This document shows, piece after piece, positions 43,497 through 53,850 of a DNA stretch of 64,000 bases. Source of the stretch: Methyloligella sp. GL2 (GTDB lineage Bacteria; Pseudomonadota; Alphaproteobacteria; Rhizobiales; Methyloligellaceae); contig NZ_CP054476.1 of NCBI RefSeq assembly GCF_013341275.1, positions 310,001 to 374,000 of the forward strand, read 5' to 3'. Position 1 is the first letter of the stretch. The number at the start of each line of letters is the position of its first letter. Made by a program: the position numbers and the translations under genes. The notes under the pieces are model-generated. The model did no database searches. It was given only the letters and a program-made list of their open reading frames with translations, and was not told where the DNA came from.

Positions 43497-45542
43497 ATGA
43501 CAGACCTCGCAAGCCAAAACCGCCTGGGTTCGGAAACAAGCCCTTATCTGCTTCAACATCGTGACAATCCCGTCGATTGGTGGGCCTGGGGGCCGGACGC
43601 CTTGGCCCACGCACGCGAGACCGGAAAGCCAATCCTGCTCTCGGTCGGATACGCCGCCTGTCACTGGTGCCACGTCATGGCGCATGAAAGCTTCGAAGAC
43701 GAGCAGGTCGCGGCGGTGATGAACGATCTCTTCGTCAACATCAAGGTCGATCGCGAAGAGCGGCCCGACGTCGACAGCGTCTATATGAGTGCGCTGCAGG
43801 AACTCGGCGAGCAGGGCGGCTGGCCGCTCACCATGTTCCTCACCTCCGATGGCGAGCCGTTCTGGGGCGGCACGTATTTTCCCAAGGAGCCGCGATACGG
43901 CCGGCCGGGCTTCGTCACCGTGCTGCAGGAGGTGGCGCGCATCTACGCCGGCGAACCCGCCCGCGTCCGCCAGAATGCCGATGCGATCAAGGGCCGGCTA
44001 CAGCCGGCGCCGCCACGGCTCGGGGCCGAGCCGCCCAACGATGCCATCCTCGCCGAGCTCGCCCGACGCTTCGCCGAGGTGATCGATCCCGTCAATGGCG
44101 GCCTTCGCGGCGCACCGAAATTTCCGCAGACCAATCTGTTCGGATTCTTATGGCGGGCTGGGCTGCGCTACGGGGTCGACGAAGCGAAACAGCGCGTGAT
44201 CCTGACCCTGACGCGAATCGCGCAAGGCGGCATCTACGATCATCTCGGCGGCGGCTTCGCCCGCTACGCTGTGGACGAGCGCTGGCTGGTGCCGCATTTC
44301 GAGAAGATGCTCTACGACAATGCGCTGCTGCTCGGGCTGATGAGTGAGGTGTGGCGCGAGACCAAGCTGCCGCTCTTCGCCCAGCGCGCCGAGGAGACGG
44401 TCGGCTGGCTCTTACGCGAGATGACCGTGGAGGGCGGCGGCTTCGCCTCTTCGCTCGACGCCGATAGCGAGGGCGAGGAGGGCAAGTTCTATGTCTGGAG
44501 CAAGGCCGAGATCGAGGCGGCGCTCGGAGCGGAGGATGCGGCGATCTTCGCGGCGGTCTACGACGTCAGCGAGGAAGGAAATTTCGAGGGCAAATGCATC
44601 CTCAACCGGCTCGATGCGCCGGAGCTCGGCGACGAGGCTTCCGAAGCCAAGCTCGCCGAAATGCGCGCCAAGCTCCTCGCCATTCGCGACGAGCGGGTGC
44701 GGCCGGGCTTCGACGACAAGGTGCTGGCCGATTGGAACGGGCTGATGATCGCAAGCCTCACCCGGGCCGGCGATGCATTCGCCAAACCCGAATGGACCGA
44801 CGCTTCAAAGCGCGCCTTCGATTTCGTCTGTACACGGATGGAAATCGCGGGACGGCTAAACCATGCCTTCCGCGAGGGCGAGACCAAGGCGCCGGCCAGC
44901 GCGGCGGATTACGCGCATATGATCGGTGCGGCGCTGGCGCTGGCCGACGTCACCGGCGAGGCCGCCTACGTCGCCAAGGCGAAAGCCTGGGTCGATGTGC
45001 TGGATGCGCATTATTGGGCCGACGAGCTCGGCGGCTATTACTTCGCCGCCGACGATACCGACGATCTGATCGTGCGTCCGCTCAGCGCCCATGACGACGC
45101 CACACCGAACGCCAATCCGCGCATGACCTCGCATCTGATGGCGCTCTATATGCGGACCGGCGAGACGCGCTACCTGGAGCGGGCGGAGAAGATCCTCGCC
45201 TTCTTCTCCGGCGCGGCGGCAGAAAATCCGCTGGCCCATTCCGGGCTGCTCGATGCGTCGATCGATGTTCTGGCGCCCTCGCAAGTGGTGTTCATCGCGC
45301 CGGAGGGCAAAGACGCCGATTCGCTGCGTGGAGCCTTGCGCGACGTCTCGCTACCAGGCGCGGTGATCGAGCGCTTCACCGACGGCGAAGTTTTGCCCGA
45401 AGGCTCGCCCGCCGCCGGCAAGACCGCGCTTGACGGCAAGCCCACCGCCTATGTCTGCATCGGCCCGCAATGCGCTGCCCCGGTTACCGAGGGCACCGAT
45501 CTCATCAAGACGATCAAGTCAGCCCGCAAGGTGGAGGCCTAG
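43497..45542 (+). CDS. Thioredoxin-fold DUF255 protein (YyaL/SSP411 family)
   Basis: A 681-residue two-part protein. The N-terminal thioredoxin-like domain has [21 protein letters not shown] and the redox-type [17 protein letters not shown]. The remainder is an (alpha/alpha)6 glycosidase-like domain seen in YyaL and mammalian SPATA20. Function in bacteria is not established. The ATG at 43497 has TAGGAGC upstream and is preferred to one 63 bases earlier. Its stop overlaps that of the converging chemoreceptor gene by 4 bases. It is an insertion relative to the rho-mnmE order of other alphaproteobacteria. Confidence 0.88.
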   Translation: MTDLASQNRLGSETSPYLLQHRDNPVDWWAWGPDALAHARETGKPILLSVGYAACHWCHVMAHESFEDEQVAAVMNDLFVNIKVDREERPDVDSVYMSALQELGEQGGWPLTMFLTSDGEPFWGGTYFPKEPRYGRPGFVTVLQEVARIYAGEPARVRQNADAIKGRLQPAPPRLGAEPPNDAILAELARRFAEVIDPVNGGLRGAPKFPQTNLFGFLWRAGLRYGVDEAKQRVILTLTRIAQGGIYDHLGGGFARYAVDERWLVPHFEKMLYDNALLLGLMSEVWRETKLPLFAQRAEETVGWLLREMTVEGGGFASSLDADSEGEEGKFYVWSKAEIEAALGAEDAAIFAAVYDVSEEGNFEGKCILNRLDAPELGDEASEAKLAEMRAKLLAIRDERVRPGFDDKVLADWNGLMIASLTRAGDAFAKPEWTDASKRAFDFVCTRMEIAGRLNHAFREGETKAPASAADYAHMIGAALALADVTGEAAYVAKAKAWVDVLDAHYWADELGGYYFAADDTDDLIVRPLSAHDDATPNANPRMTSHLMALYMRTGETRYLERAEKILAFFSGAAAENPLAHSGLLDASIDVLAPSQVVFIAPEGKDADSLRGALRDVSLPGAVIERFTDGEVLPEGSPAAGKTALDGKPTAYVCIGPQCAAPVTEGTDLIKTIKSARKVEA

Positions 45543-47869
45543 CCTGCCAGACGCAGCCGCTCTTCCTCGTGCAGAGAGAGCCACGGGCTCCACGGCATCG
45601 GATCGATCAGGGTCTCGCTGCGCCAGACCGGGGTGATGCGGGCATCGGCGGTGATGCGGCCGATGAAGGCCGGCTTGTGCAGGTGATGGTTCTCCCGATC
45701 CATCACGACATCGAACCCGCTCGGCGCGCGCACCGCCATGCCGGAGAGCGCATCGCGCACCGCGTCGGTCCCGGTCATGCCGGCCTTCTCCACGGCGGCC
45801 TTCCAAAGATGGAAGCCGATCCAGGTCGCCTCCATAGGATCGTCGGTGACGGCGTTCGGCGTGCCGGAGAATTGCCGCCAGTCGGCGACGAAGCGTTTAT
45901 TCTCGGGCGCGTCGATCTCGTTCAGATAGTTCCAGGCGGCGAGATGGCCGGCGAGGCTCGGATCGGCGAGTGCCGGCAATTCCGCCTCGCCAATCGACAG
46001 CGTCATGGCCGGGATCGCGGCGGCGGTCACGCCTTGGGCGGCGAGCTCGCGGAACAGATAGATATTCGCATCGCCATTCACCGTGCTCACGATCGCCGTG
46101 TTGCCACCCGCGCCGAAGCGCTTGATCCAGTCGACGATGTCTTGCCAATCGCGATGGTCGAACGGCGTGTAGTATTCGGCGATGGCATCACCCTTGATGC
46201 CTTTCGAATAGAGATAGTGGGTCAGGATCGCATTGGTGGTGCGCGGATAGACCGTGTCCGTGCCGATCAAGAAGAAGCGCTTCTTGCCCTGCGCCAGTAG
46301 ATAGTCGACCGCCGGGATCGCCTGCTGCTGCGGCGTGGCGCCGGTATAGAAGATATTTGAGGATTGCTCCTCGCCCTCATACTGGCTGGGATAGAATAGA
46401 AGGTTGTTCCGACTCTCCACCACCGGCAGCACCTCTTTGCGCGAGGCGCTGGTCCAGCAGCCGAAGATCGCCGCTACGCCGTCGTCCTCGATCAGCTCGC
46501 GGGCCTGCGCGGCATAGCGCTTCGGATCGGAGCCCGGATCCGTGATCACCGCTTCGACCGGCCGGCCGAGCACGCCGCCGGCCGCATTGCACTGCTCGAT
46601 CATCATCACCAGCAACTCCTGCAGGGGCCGTTCGCTGGCGGTCATGGTGCCGGAGAGGGAATGCAGGATGCCGATCTTGATGGCACCGCTATCGAGGTCG
46701 GCGAAGTAGCGCCCCACCGTCGAGACCAGACCTTCGGAATGGCCGATCAGCTCGCGCGCCGTGCCGATCACCTGCTCGCCCGCGTGATCGACATGACCGA
46801 CCGCCGCGCCGATACCGGGCAGGGCGCCGGCAATGCGCTCAGCAACGCCGCTGGCATGGCCGGCGATCTCGTCGAGCTCCTTGGTCTGCTCCTCGAGCAC
46901 ATGGCGCAGCGTGGTGTTGGCATCGTTGATGCGGCCGACGCTGGAGGTGACCTGCTGCAGCGCGGAGGCAGTCTGATCGACGGCGTCCTGAATGCCGCGC
47001 ACCTGCGAGGAGATATCATCGGTGGCTTGCGCGGTCTGCTTGGCGAGGCGCTTCACGTCATTGGCGACGACCGCGAAGCCCTTGCCGGCTTCGCCCGAGC
47101 GCACCGCCTCGATGCTGGCATTCAGCGCCAGCAGCGATGTCTGCCGGGCAATGGTGTGGATTAGATCGACCACCTCGCCGATGCGGGTGGCGGCAAAGGC
47201 CAGGCTTCGCACGCTCTCGTCGGCGCGGGTGATATCGACCACCGCGTTTTCGCTGACGGCTTTCGATTCGGCGATGTCGCCGGCCGAGCGGCGGATATTG
47301 TTCAGGATCTCGCGGGCCGAAACGCCGAGCGCATTCACGTCGGCGCCGGCCGTCGCCGCATCCTGCGATGCGCGCTGCACCTGCTCGTGCATATAGCGGT
47401 TCCGCTCGGCAAGATCGCTCGCCGTATGGCCGATCTCCTTGCTGCCGGCAGTGAAGGCGCGGGTGACCTGATCGACCGTGTCGCGGAATTGGCTGGTGAA
47501 GAAGCTGCGGCCGGCATAGTGCAGCCGCGCCTCGGCCTCGCGGCGCCGCTGATCCACCACGCGGGTATCGGCATCGATGGCGGCTCGCTGCAGCGCCATG
47601 GCGGCGGTCGCAAGCTCGGCCAGCGGGCCGGCCGGCTGTTCCGGTATCGTGGCGTAGCGGTCGCCGCCCGACACTTTGGCGACGGCGCCTGCCAGCATCC
47701 GCAAGCGGCGATTGATTGCCCAGGCGGCGAGAGGCCCCACAAGGAGCGCGGCGCCCAGCCCGGCGAAATAGCCAACGAAATGCGCGGCCAGAATCGCGAC
47801 CAGACACGCACCGAGAACCGGAAGCAGAATCCACCACCCCGGCAGCTCGGATTTCAAACTGCTCTTCAT
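45539..47869 (-). CDS. Chemoreceptor fused to a cytoplasmic UrtA/AmiC-type urea-amide-binding domain
   Basis: A 776-residue fusion. Residues 12-51 form two adjacent transmembrane helices with almost no loop, and a HAMP-like linker follows (about 52-105). The methyl-accepting signalling domain spans roughly 110-390, with the conserved hairpin tip [20 protein letters not shown] at 240-259. From 397 to the end it matches the urea/short-chain-amide binding protein UrtA/Fmd[36 protein letters not shown] and [13 protein letters not shown]. No second export signal or membrane span precedes that domain, so it should lie in the cytoplasm, like AmiC. GGGGAGACGTA precedes the ATG. No che genes are nearby. 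Confidence 0.88.
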   Translation of the reverse strand: MKSSLKSELPGWWILLPVLGACLVAILAAHFVGYFAGLGAALLVGPLAAWAINRRLRMLAGAVAKVSGGDRYATIPEQPAGPLAELATAAMALQRAAIDADTRVVDQRRREAEARLHYAGRSFFTSQFRDTVDQVTRAFTAGSKEIGHTASDLAERNRYMHEQVQRASQDAATAGADVNALGVSAREILNNIRRSAGDIAESKAVSENAVVDITRADESVRSLAFAATRIGEVVDLIHTIARQTSLLALNASIEAVRSGEAGKGFAVVANDVKRLAKQTAQATDDISSQVRGIQDAVDQTASALQQVTSSVGRINDANTTLRHVLEEQTKELDEIAGHASGVAERIAGALPGIGAAVGHVDHAGEQVIGTARELIGHSEGLVSTVGRYFADLDSGAIKIGILHSLSGTMTASERPLQELLVMMIEQCNAAGGVLGRPVEAVITDPGSDPKRYAAQARELIEDDGVAAIFGCWTSASRKEVLPVVESRNNLLFYPSQYEGEEQSSNIFYTGATPQQQAIPAVDYLLAQGKKRFFLIGTDTVYPRTTNAILTHYLYSKGIKGDAIAEYYTPFDHRDWQDIVDWIKRFGAGGNTAIVSTVNGDANIYLFRELAAQGVTAAAIPAMTLSIGEAELPALADPSLAGHLAAWNYLNEIDAPENKRFVADWRQFSGTPNAVTDDPMEATWIGFHLWKAAVEKAGMTGTDAVRDALSGMAVRAPSGFDVVMDRENHHLHKPAFIGRITADARITPVWRSETLIDPMPWSPWLSLHEEERLRLAG

Positions 47870-48012
47870 TACGTCTCCCCATAGCTTTAAGGAGACGTTA
47901 GCCATAATTTATTGAGAAGGTCTTGATGCGGGCGCGGGCCGCCCGCTCAAAACTTGAGCATTTTTCCGATTTTTCCGGACGACAGCCGCGCCGCGGCGCG
48001 AGTCTTCAAATC

Positions 48013-49278
48013 CTAGGTGTTCATGGATTCGAAGAATTCGTCGTTGCCCTTGGTCTGTTTCAGCTTGTCGAGCAAGAATTCGATCGCATCCTGCGTGCCC
48101 ATCGGGTTCAGGATACGGCGCAGCACATACATCTTCTTGAGCTGTTGCGGCGGAACCAGAAGCTCTTCTTTACGCGTACCCGAACGGGCAATGTCGATCG
48201 CCGGGAAGACACGTTTGTCGGCCACCTTGCGGTCGAGCACGATTTCGGAGTTACCCGTGCCCTTGAACTCTTCGAAGATCACCTCATCCATGCGGCTGCC
48301 GGTATCGATCAGGGCGGTGGCAATGATGGTCAGCGAGCCGCCTTCCTCGATATTGCGGGCGGCACCGAAGAACCGCTTCGGGCGCTGCAGGGCATTGGCG
48401 TCGACACCGCCGGTCAGCACCTTGCCGGAGGACGGCACCACGGTGTTGTAGGCGCGGCCCAAGCGGGTGATGGAGTCCAGCAGGATCACCACGTCGCGCT
48501 TATGCTCCACCAGGCGCTTGGCCTTCTCGATCACCATCTCGGCGACCTGCACATGGCGCGATGCCGGCTCATCGAAGGTGGAGGAGACAACCTCGCCGTT
48601 CACCGAGCGCTGCATGTCGGTCACTTCCTCGGGCCGCTCGTCGATGAGCAGCACGATCATGTAGCATTCCGGATGGTTTGAGGTGATCGAATGGGCGATG
48701 TTCTGCAGGATCACCGTCTTACCGGTGCGCGGCTGAGCCACGATCAGGCCGCGCTGGCCCTTGCCCAGCGGCGCCACGATATCGATCACCCGGCCGGTCA
48801 TGTCTTTCTTGGTCGGATCGTCCACCTCCATCTGCAGCCACTCATCGGGATAGAGCGGCGTCAGATTGTCGAAGTGGATCTTGTGGCGCTGCTTGTCCGG
48901 CTCCTCGAAATTGATCGTATTGACCTTGAGCAGGGCGAAATAGCGCTCGCCTTCCTTGGGGCTGCGAATCTGGCCTTCCACCGTATCGCCGGTGCGCAGG
49001 CCGAAGCGGCGGATTTGCGAGGGCGAGACATAGATGTCGTCGGGACCGGCCAGATAGTTCACATCCGGCGAGCGCAGGAAGCCAAAACCGTCCTGCAGGA
49101 CCTCGACCACACCGGTACCGGTGATGTCGATATCGCGCGAGGCGAGCTGCTTCAGGATCGCGAACATCAACTCCTGCTTGCGCATGGAGCTAGCGTTTTC
49201 GACCTCGACCTCTTCGGCGAAGCTCAAGAGCTCCGTCGGCGATTTACTCTTCAAATCTTGCAGCTTCATTTCCTGCAT
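48013..49278 (-). CDS. rho: Transcription termination factor Rho
   Basis: A 421-residue hexameric RNA-dependent ATPase. The N-terminal primary RNA-binding domain includes [21 protein letters not shown], the P-loop is QPRTGKT (residues 182-188), and the Q- and R-loop regions ([27 protein letters not shown]) are intact. The first Met may be replaced by Met4 (MKLQDLK). In relatives rho neighbours mnmE directly. Here two unrelated genes stand between. Confidence 0.97.
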   Translation of the reverse strand: MQEMKLQDLKSKSPTELLSFAEEVEVENASSMRKQELMFAILKQLASRDIDITGTGVVEVLQDGFGFLRSPDVNYLAGPDDIYVSPSQIRRFGLRTGDTVEGQIRSPKEGERYFALLKVNTINFEEPDKQRHKIHFDNLTPLYPDEWLQMEVDDPTKKDMTGRVIDIVAPLGKGQRGLIVAQPRTGKTVILQNIAHSITSNHPECYMIVLLIDERPEEVTDMQRSVNGEVVSSTFDEPASRHVQVAEMVIEKAKRLVEHKRDVVILLDSITRLGRAYNTVVPSSGKVLTGGVDANALQRPKRFFGAARNIEEGGSLTIIATALIDTGSRMDEVIFEEFKGTGNSEIVLDRKVADKRVFPAIDIARSGTRKEELLVPPQQLKKMYVLRRILNPMGTQDAIEFLLDKLKQTKGNDEFFESMNT

Positions 49279-49577
49279 GCGCTGCTTAACTCCAATGGAA
49301 AGCGAATAGTTGGGGGGATACTTCGAACGTCAGATGTGGAACCGGGCTGAACCGGATCTATCGGAAGGAATTTAGAAAAAATACCTCAACGGGTGAGGCA
49401 GGTCTTACGCCTGCTACGCACCGGGTGACCCGATTATTGAGGAAAAGACCGGGCCGAAGATGCGTTCCCGGATCGGATTCGAGTCGTCTTATAACAGAGT
49501 TTCTAAGCTTCGGGAACAGCTTTAGCGGCGCAAAGAGCAGGTGCATGCTGCTGAAAGGCGTTTTTCGCCTCTTCGGC

Positions 49578-50006
49578 TCAGAACGGCCGGACCTCCACCA
49601 GGATCACGATCAGGATCATCAGCACGGTCGGCACTTCATTGGCGATCCGGTAAAATTTCGCCGAATGGGTGTTGGCGTCGCGGGCGAAGCCTTTCATCCA
49701 TTTGGCCAGGATGCCGGTATAGCCGGACAGCACGATCACTAGCAGCAGCTTGGCGTGAAACCAGAAATCGCTCGACCAGTCGATCAAGTAATGGATCAGC
49801 AGTAGGCCGAACAGCCATGAGGCCAGCATGGCCGGGGTGATGATGTAGCGGTAAAGCCGCTTTTCCATCACCTTGAAGGTCTCCGACTGCTCCGATCCCG
49901 GCTTCGATTCGGCGTGATAGACGAAGAGCCGCGGCAGATAGAGCAGTCCCGCCATCCAGGCGATGATCGCGATGATGTGGAACGCCTTGATATAGGCAAT
50001 CAGCAT
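49578..50006 (-). CDS. hemJ: Protoporphyrinogen oxidase HemJ
   Basis: A 142-residue inner-membrane protein with four hydrophobic helices that carries out the penultimate haem step in bacteria lacking HemG or HemY. The start AYIKAFHIIAIIAWMAGLLYLPRLFVYH and the C-terminal FYRIANEVPTVLMILIVILVEVRPF (described for recognition) are HemJ signatures, with the conserved histidine and lysine residues. It follows hemE by 65 bases on the same strand, so the two may be co-transcribed. Confidence 0.93.
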   Translation of the reverse strand: MLIAYIKAFHIIAIIAWMAGLLYLPRLFVYHAESKPGSEQSETFKVMEKRLYRYIITPAMLASWLFGLLLIHYLIDWSSDFWFHAKLLLVIVLSGYTGILAKWMKGFARDANTHSAKFYRIANEVPTVLMILIVILVEVRPF

Positions 50007-50071
50007 GTGAATTTCCCAGCTCGCTTTTCGCTGCGGGGACCGTGCAGCCCTTGGCTAAGCGATCTCTAGCC

Positions 50072-51109
50072 TTACCGGCTTCGGAGCAGGCTCACAAGAT
50101 GGGCGACATGCTCCGGTGGGGTTTGCGGCAAAATGCCGTGACCGAGATTGAACACGAACGGCCCGCCGGCCAGCGCATCCAAAATCGCATTCACCCGCCG
50201 GTCCAGCCGTTCGCCGCCTGCCATCAGCAGCACCGGATCGAGATTGCCCTGCACCGGCAGATGCGGCTGCAGTTCCTCGCGGATGAAGCTCAGCGGCATG
50301 GTGGTATCGCAGCCGACGGCGTCGATGCCGGTTTGCTTGGCGTAGCTCGGCGCGAGCATTCCGGCGCCGCGGGGAAAGCCGATGATCGGGATATCCGGCG
50401 CTTCCTGCCGGATGCGGGCAACCAGCGCGCGCGTCGGCTCAACGCACCAGCGGGCGAATTCGTCCTCCGGCAGGCTGCCGGCCCAGCTATCGAAAATCTG
50501 CAAGGCCTCGGCCCCGGCCTTTACCTGACCGAGGAGATATTTCGCCGACGTCTCCACCAGAAGATCGATCAGCGCGGCAAATCCTTCGCGATCCTCATAG
50601 GCGAAGGCGCGCGTCTTGGCGTGATCCTTACTGCCGCCGCCCTCGATCATGTAGGTCGCCACGGTCCAGGGCGCGCCGCAAAAGCCGATTAGCGCCGCCT
50701 TCTCCGGCAGCTCCGGCTTCACCCGCTGCAGCGCTTCGTAGACGGGTGCGAAATCGTCCGAGGGATCGGTGCGCTCCAGCTTGGCGATGGCCTGCGCATC
50801 TTCCAGCGCATCGAGCTTCGGACCTTCGCCTTCGACAAAGACCAGCCCCTGACCGAGCGCGAAGGGCACGATCAGGATGTCGGAGAAGATGATTGCCGCA
50901 TCGAGATCGAACCGGCGAAGCGGCTGCAGCGTTACCTCTGCGGCGAGAGCCGGGTTCTGGCAGAGCTCGAGAAAGGATCCGACGCTTTGGCGGGTCTCCC
51001 GGTACTCCGGCAGATAGCGGCCGGCTTGGCGCATCAGCCAGACCGGGATGTGGCTTTGGGCTTCACCCTGAAGTGCCGCCAGGAGCGGTTTGTTCGACGG
51101 TTTTCCCAC
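50072..51109 (-). CDS. hemE: Uroporphyrinogen decarboxylase
   Basis: A 345-residue TIM-barrel enzyme converting uroporphyrinogen III to coproporphyrinogen III. The signature PVWLMRQAGRYLPEYR is near the N-terminus, and GFCGAPWTVATYMIEGGGSK is further on. The GTG at 51109 was chosen because it begins family-like sequence at the expected length. A longer in-frame option would extend through an AT-rich stretch that is better read as origin DNA. It borders the oriC candidate, the same place hemE has in Caulobacter. Confidence 0.93.
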   Translation of the reverse strand: MGKPSNKPLLAALQGEAQSHIPVWLMRQAGRYLPEYRETRQSVGSFLELCQNPALAAEVTLQPLRRFDLDAAIIFSDILIVPFALGQGLVFVEGEGPKLDALEDAQAIAKLERTDPSDDFAPVYEALQRVKPELPEKAALIGFCGAPWTVATYMIEGGGSKDHAKTRAFAYEDREGFAALIDLLVETSAKYLLGQVKAGAEALQIFDSWAGSLPEDEFARWCVEPTRALVARIRQEAPDIPIIGFPRGAGMLAPSYAKQTGIDAVGCDTTMPLSFIREELQPHLPVQGNLDPVLLMAGGERLDRRVNAILDALAGGPFVFNLGHGILPQTPPEHVAHLVSLLRSR

Positions 51110-51539
51110 CGGTCCGGTTCTCCCCAAATAAGAAAGAAAGAAGATTCTCTTAAGATTTCTGTTTTTATTTATAGGGCTGGGGGAAGCGGCAATTCCGTTT
51201 CGTCCCAAGTCCGTCCACGGGTTTTGAGTCCGGGCCCTCGCGCTTCTGCGACACGCTTATGGCGCTTGTGGATAGGCTGCCTCGATCTGGAACTCAACGC
51301 TAGACTGTCAAACGAAGTTCGAACGCCTTCGGCATTGTTGATGAGCTGTGGTCCTACCTGTGCGGGATCGCTTGAAGGCATTGGGGGTGAGAATCCGTTT
51401 GGCGGCGTCCGGGACAAACGTCACATTCTCTCTACACAAGCGAATCTGTGAACAAGGCTGAGGGCAAAATTCGAAGAGATGGGGACGGATTGGCCGACCC
51501 GCTCATTGTCCGGAAAGCATTAGACAGTTATCCAGAGCC
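51110..51539. other. Candidate chromosomal replication origin (oriC)
   Basis: The gene-free interval between hemE and the PEP synthase regulator, the location of oriC in Caulobacter and other alphaproteobacteria. An AT-rich run spans about 51,125-51,176. DnaA-box-like 9-mers are CTATCCACA (minus strand, 51,267-51,275) and TTATCCAGA (51,528-51,536), each one mismatch from TTATCCACA. Four GANTC methylation sites occur (51,143; 51,225; 51,391; 51,442). Genes diverge from this point on both sides, and parS-like sites lie 9-12 kb away. Confidence 0.72.
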
Positions 51540-52379
51540 ATGCCCACGGATATCCCGCGTAGTTTCCACCTGCATATGGTCTCCGATGCGACCGGGGAGA
51601 CGCTGACCGCCATGGCCAAGGCTGCGCGGGTGCAATACGCCCAGTTCCGGGCGATGGAACATGTGCATCCGCTAGTGCGGACGCGGCGCGATCTCGACCG
51701 GGCGCTCGCCGAGATCGAGGCGGTGCCGGGCATCGTTCTCTATACGCTGGTGAATGCCGATCTGGTGGCGCAGCTTGAGGAGACCTGCCGGCGGCTGAAC
51801 CTTCCTTGCGTGCCGGCACTGCAGCCGGTGCTGCAGGCGATGGAATCTTATCTCGGTTCGCCCTCGACACCGTCGGTTGGAGCGCAGCATGCGCTCGATG
51901 CGGATTACTTCCGGCGGATCGAAGCGCTGAATTTCTCGATGATGCACGATGATGGCCATCTGCCGCCGCATATCGAGGATGCCGACATTATCTTAGTGGG
52001 GATCAGCCGGACCTCGAAAACGCCGACCTCGATCTATCTGGCCAATCGCGGCTTCAAGACCGCCAATGTGCCGCTGGTTTCCGGCATCCCGATTCCGGTG
52101 CAGTTGGAATCGGCCAAGCATGTTCTGGTGGTGGGGCTGATCGCTAGCGCCGACCGTATTGCCCAGGTACGTCACAACCGCGTGCTTGAGCACTTCCAAT
52201 CTCATGTCGACGACTATGTCGACCGCGACGCGATCGCAGCGGAGATCGCCGAGACGAAACAGCTTTGCGCCCGCCATGGCTGGCCGGTGATCGACGTGAC
52301 GCGGCGCTCGATCGAAGAAACCGCAGCCGCCATCATCCGTCTTTATCACGACCGCGATTTTCCGGTGGAAAGCCAATGA
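51540..52379 (+). CDS. Pyruvate, water dikinase (PEP synthase) regulatory protein, DUF299
   Basis: A 279-residue bifunctional ADP-dependent kinase/phosphorylase that controls PEP synthase or pyruvate phosphate dikinase. The start FHLHMVSDATGETLTAMAKAA and the P-loop GISRTSKT (residues 154-161) are family-defining, as is VGLIASADRIAQVRHNR. It is the first gene rightward of oriC and is followed by maf with the stop and start overlapping as ATGA, beginning a rightward replication-proximal operon. Confidence 0.95.
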   Translation: MPTDIPRSFHLHMVSDATGETLTAMAKAARVQYAQFRAMEHVHPLVRTRRDLDRALAEIEAVPGIVLYTLVNADLVAQLEETCRRLNLPCVPALQPVLQAMESYLGSPSTPSVGAQHALDADYFRRIEALNFSMMHDDGHLPPHIEDADIILVGISRTSKTPTSIYLANRGFKTANVPLVSGIPIPVQLESAKHVLVVGLIASADRIAQVRHNRVLEHFQSHVDDYVDRDAIAAEIAETKQLCARHGWPVIDVTRRSIEETAAAIIRLYHDRDFPVESQ

Positions 52380-52999
52380 CCAATATTTTTCAGCATAACA
52401 AGCCGCCTTTGATCCTCGCTTCTTCCAGTCCGACCCGGGCCAAACTGCTCAACGAGGTGGGGCTGACCTTCATCACCGAATCGCCAGGGCTCGACGAGGG
52501 CGCGATGCGCCAGGCGGTCAGCGGCGAGAAGATGCTGTCGCCGCACGATATCGCCGAGGTGCTGGCACGGGCCAAGGCTGAGGCGGTCAGCGACGTGGCG
52601 CAGAACGCTTATGTGATCGGCGCCGATCAGGTGCTGGCGCTGGACGATCAGATCATCACCAAGAGCGCCAATATGGAAGAGGCGCGCAAAGTGCTGCTGG
52701 ATCTTCGCGGCCGTGCCCATCAGCTCCATACCGCGGTGGCTCTGGCCAAGGACGGCGAGACCATCTGGTCGCATACCGATATCTCGACCCTAACCATGCG
52801 GCAGATGAGCCCCGAATATATTGGGCATTACCTGGCGGCGGCGGGCGATCAGGTGCTCGGTTCGGTCGGCGCCTACCAGGTGGAAGGTTTGGGTGCGCAG
52901 CTCTTCGACAAGATCGAAGGCAGCCATTTTTCCGTGCTCGGCTTGCCGCTTCTGCATCTGCTTGCGGCGCTGCGCGAGAACGGCGTGATCGAGAGCTAG
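52376..52999 (+). CDS. maf: Maf-family nucleotide pyrophosphatase
   Basis: A 207-residue house-cleaning NTP pyrophosphatase that removes modified or mispaired nucleotides. The start LILASSSPTRAKLL and the active-site VIGADQVLALDDQII are the Maf signatures. The ATG at 52376 overlaps the preceding stop by 4 bases. aroE begins 11 bases after its end, keeping the conserved order. Confidence 0.95.
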   Translation: MTNIFQHNKPPLILASSSPTRAKLLNEVGLTFITESPGLDEGAMRQAVSGEKMLSPHDIAEVLARAKAEAVSDVAQNAYVIGADQVLALDDQIITKSANMEEARKVLLDLRGRAHQLHTAVALAKDGETIWSHTDISTLTMRQMSPEYIGHYLAAAGDQVLGSVGAYQVEGLGAQLFDKIEGSHFSVLGLPLLHLLAALRENGVIES

Positions 53000-53010
53000 C
53001 CGCGATTATT

Positions 53011-53850
53011 ATGAAACACGCATCCGTCATCGGCTGGCCCATCGAACATTCGCGCTCTCCGATGATTCACGGCTATTGGCTGAAGCGATACGGGATCGAC
53101 GGTGCCTACGACAAACGCGCCGTGCCGCCGGAGGAGATCGAGACCTTCCTCGGTGCGCTTGGCAAGCACGGGCTCGCCGGCGCCAATGTCACCATCCCGC
53201 ATAAAGAAGCGGCGCTACGCGTCGCCGACGAGGCGGACGAAGCGGCAAAAGCCATCGGCGCGGCCAATACGCTTTGGCTCGACGCGGCCGGGAAGCTGCA
53301 GGCGGCGAATACCGACGCTTACGGCTTTATGACCGCGCTCGAAACCGCAGCGCCCGGTTTTTCCGTCAAAGGCAAGACGGCGGTGCTGCTCGGTGCGGGC
53401 GGTGCGGCGCGGGCGATTCTCTATGGGCTTTTGGAGGCCGGCGCTGGGAAGGCGATTATCGCCAATCGCAGCCGGGACCGGGCGGAGGCGCTGGCGCAAA
53501 GCTTCGGTCCGCGTGTTGCGGTGGTCGATTGGGATGCGCGGGAAGATGCGCTTTCCGGCGCGGCGCTTCTGGTCAACACCACTAGTCTCGGTATGACCGG
53601 CCAGCCGCCCTTGTCGATTTCGCTGGAGAAGCTGCCGGAAGATGCGGTGGTTGCCGACATTGTCTATAGCCCGCTGCAAACCGAGCTTCTGAAGACGGCT
53701 TCGGCGCGTGGGCTTCGCACTGTCGATGGGCTCGGCATGCTGATGCACCAGGCGGTGCCGGGTTTCGCGCGCTGGTTCGGCGTGCGGCCGGAGGTGACGG
53801 ACGAGCTCCGCGCGCTGCTCGAGGCGGATCTCAAAAAAGAGGCGGCCTGA
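53011..53850 (+). CDS. aroE: Shikimate dehydrogenase
   Basis: A 279-residue NADPH-dependent enzyme reducing 3-dehydroshikimate in aromatic amino-acid synthesis. Shikimate-binding residues are in VIGWPIEHSRSPMIH, the catalytic Lys in NVTIPHKEAAL, and the NADPH fold begins at AVLLGAGGAARAILYGLL. Its stop overlaps the coaE start (TGATG), indicating translational coupling. Confidence 0.97.
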   Translation: MKHASVIGWPIEHSRSPMIHGYWLKRYGIDGAYDKRAVPPEEIETFLGALGKHGLAGANVTIPHKEAALRVADEADEAAKAIGAANTLWLDAAGKLQAANTDAYGFMTALETAAPGFSVKGKTAVLLGAGGAARAILYGLLEAGAGKAIIANRSRDRAEALAQSFGPRVAVVDWDAREDALSGAALLVNTTSLGMTGQPPLSISLEKLPEDAVVADIVYSPLQTELLKTASARGLRTVDGLGMLMHQAVPGFARWFGVRPEVTDELRALLEADLKKEAA

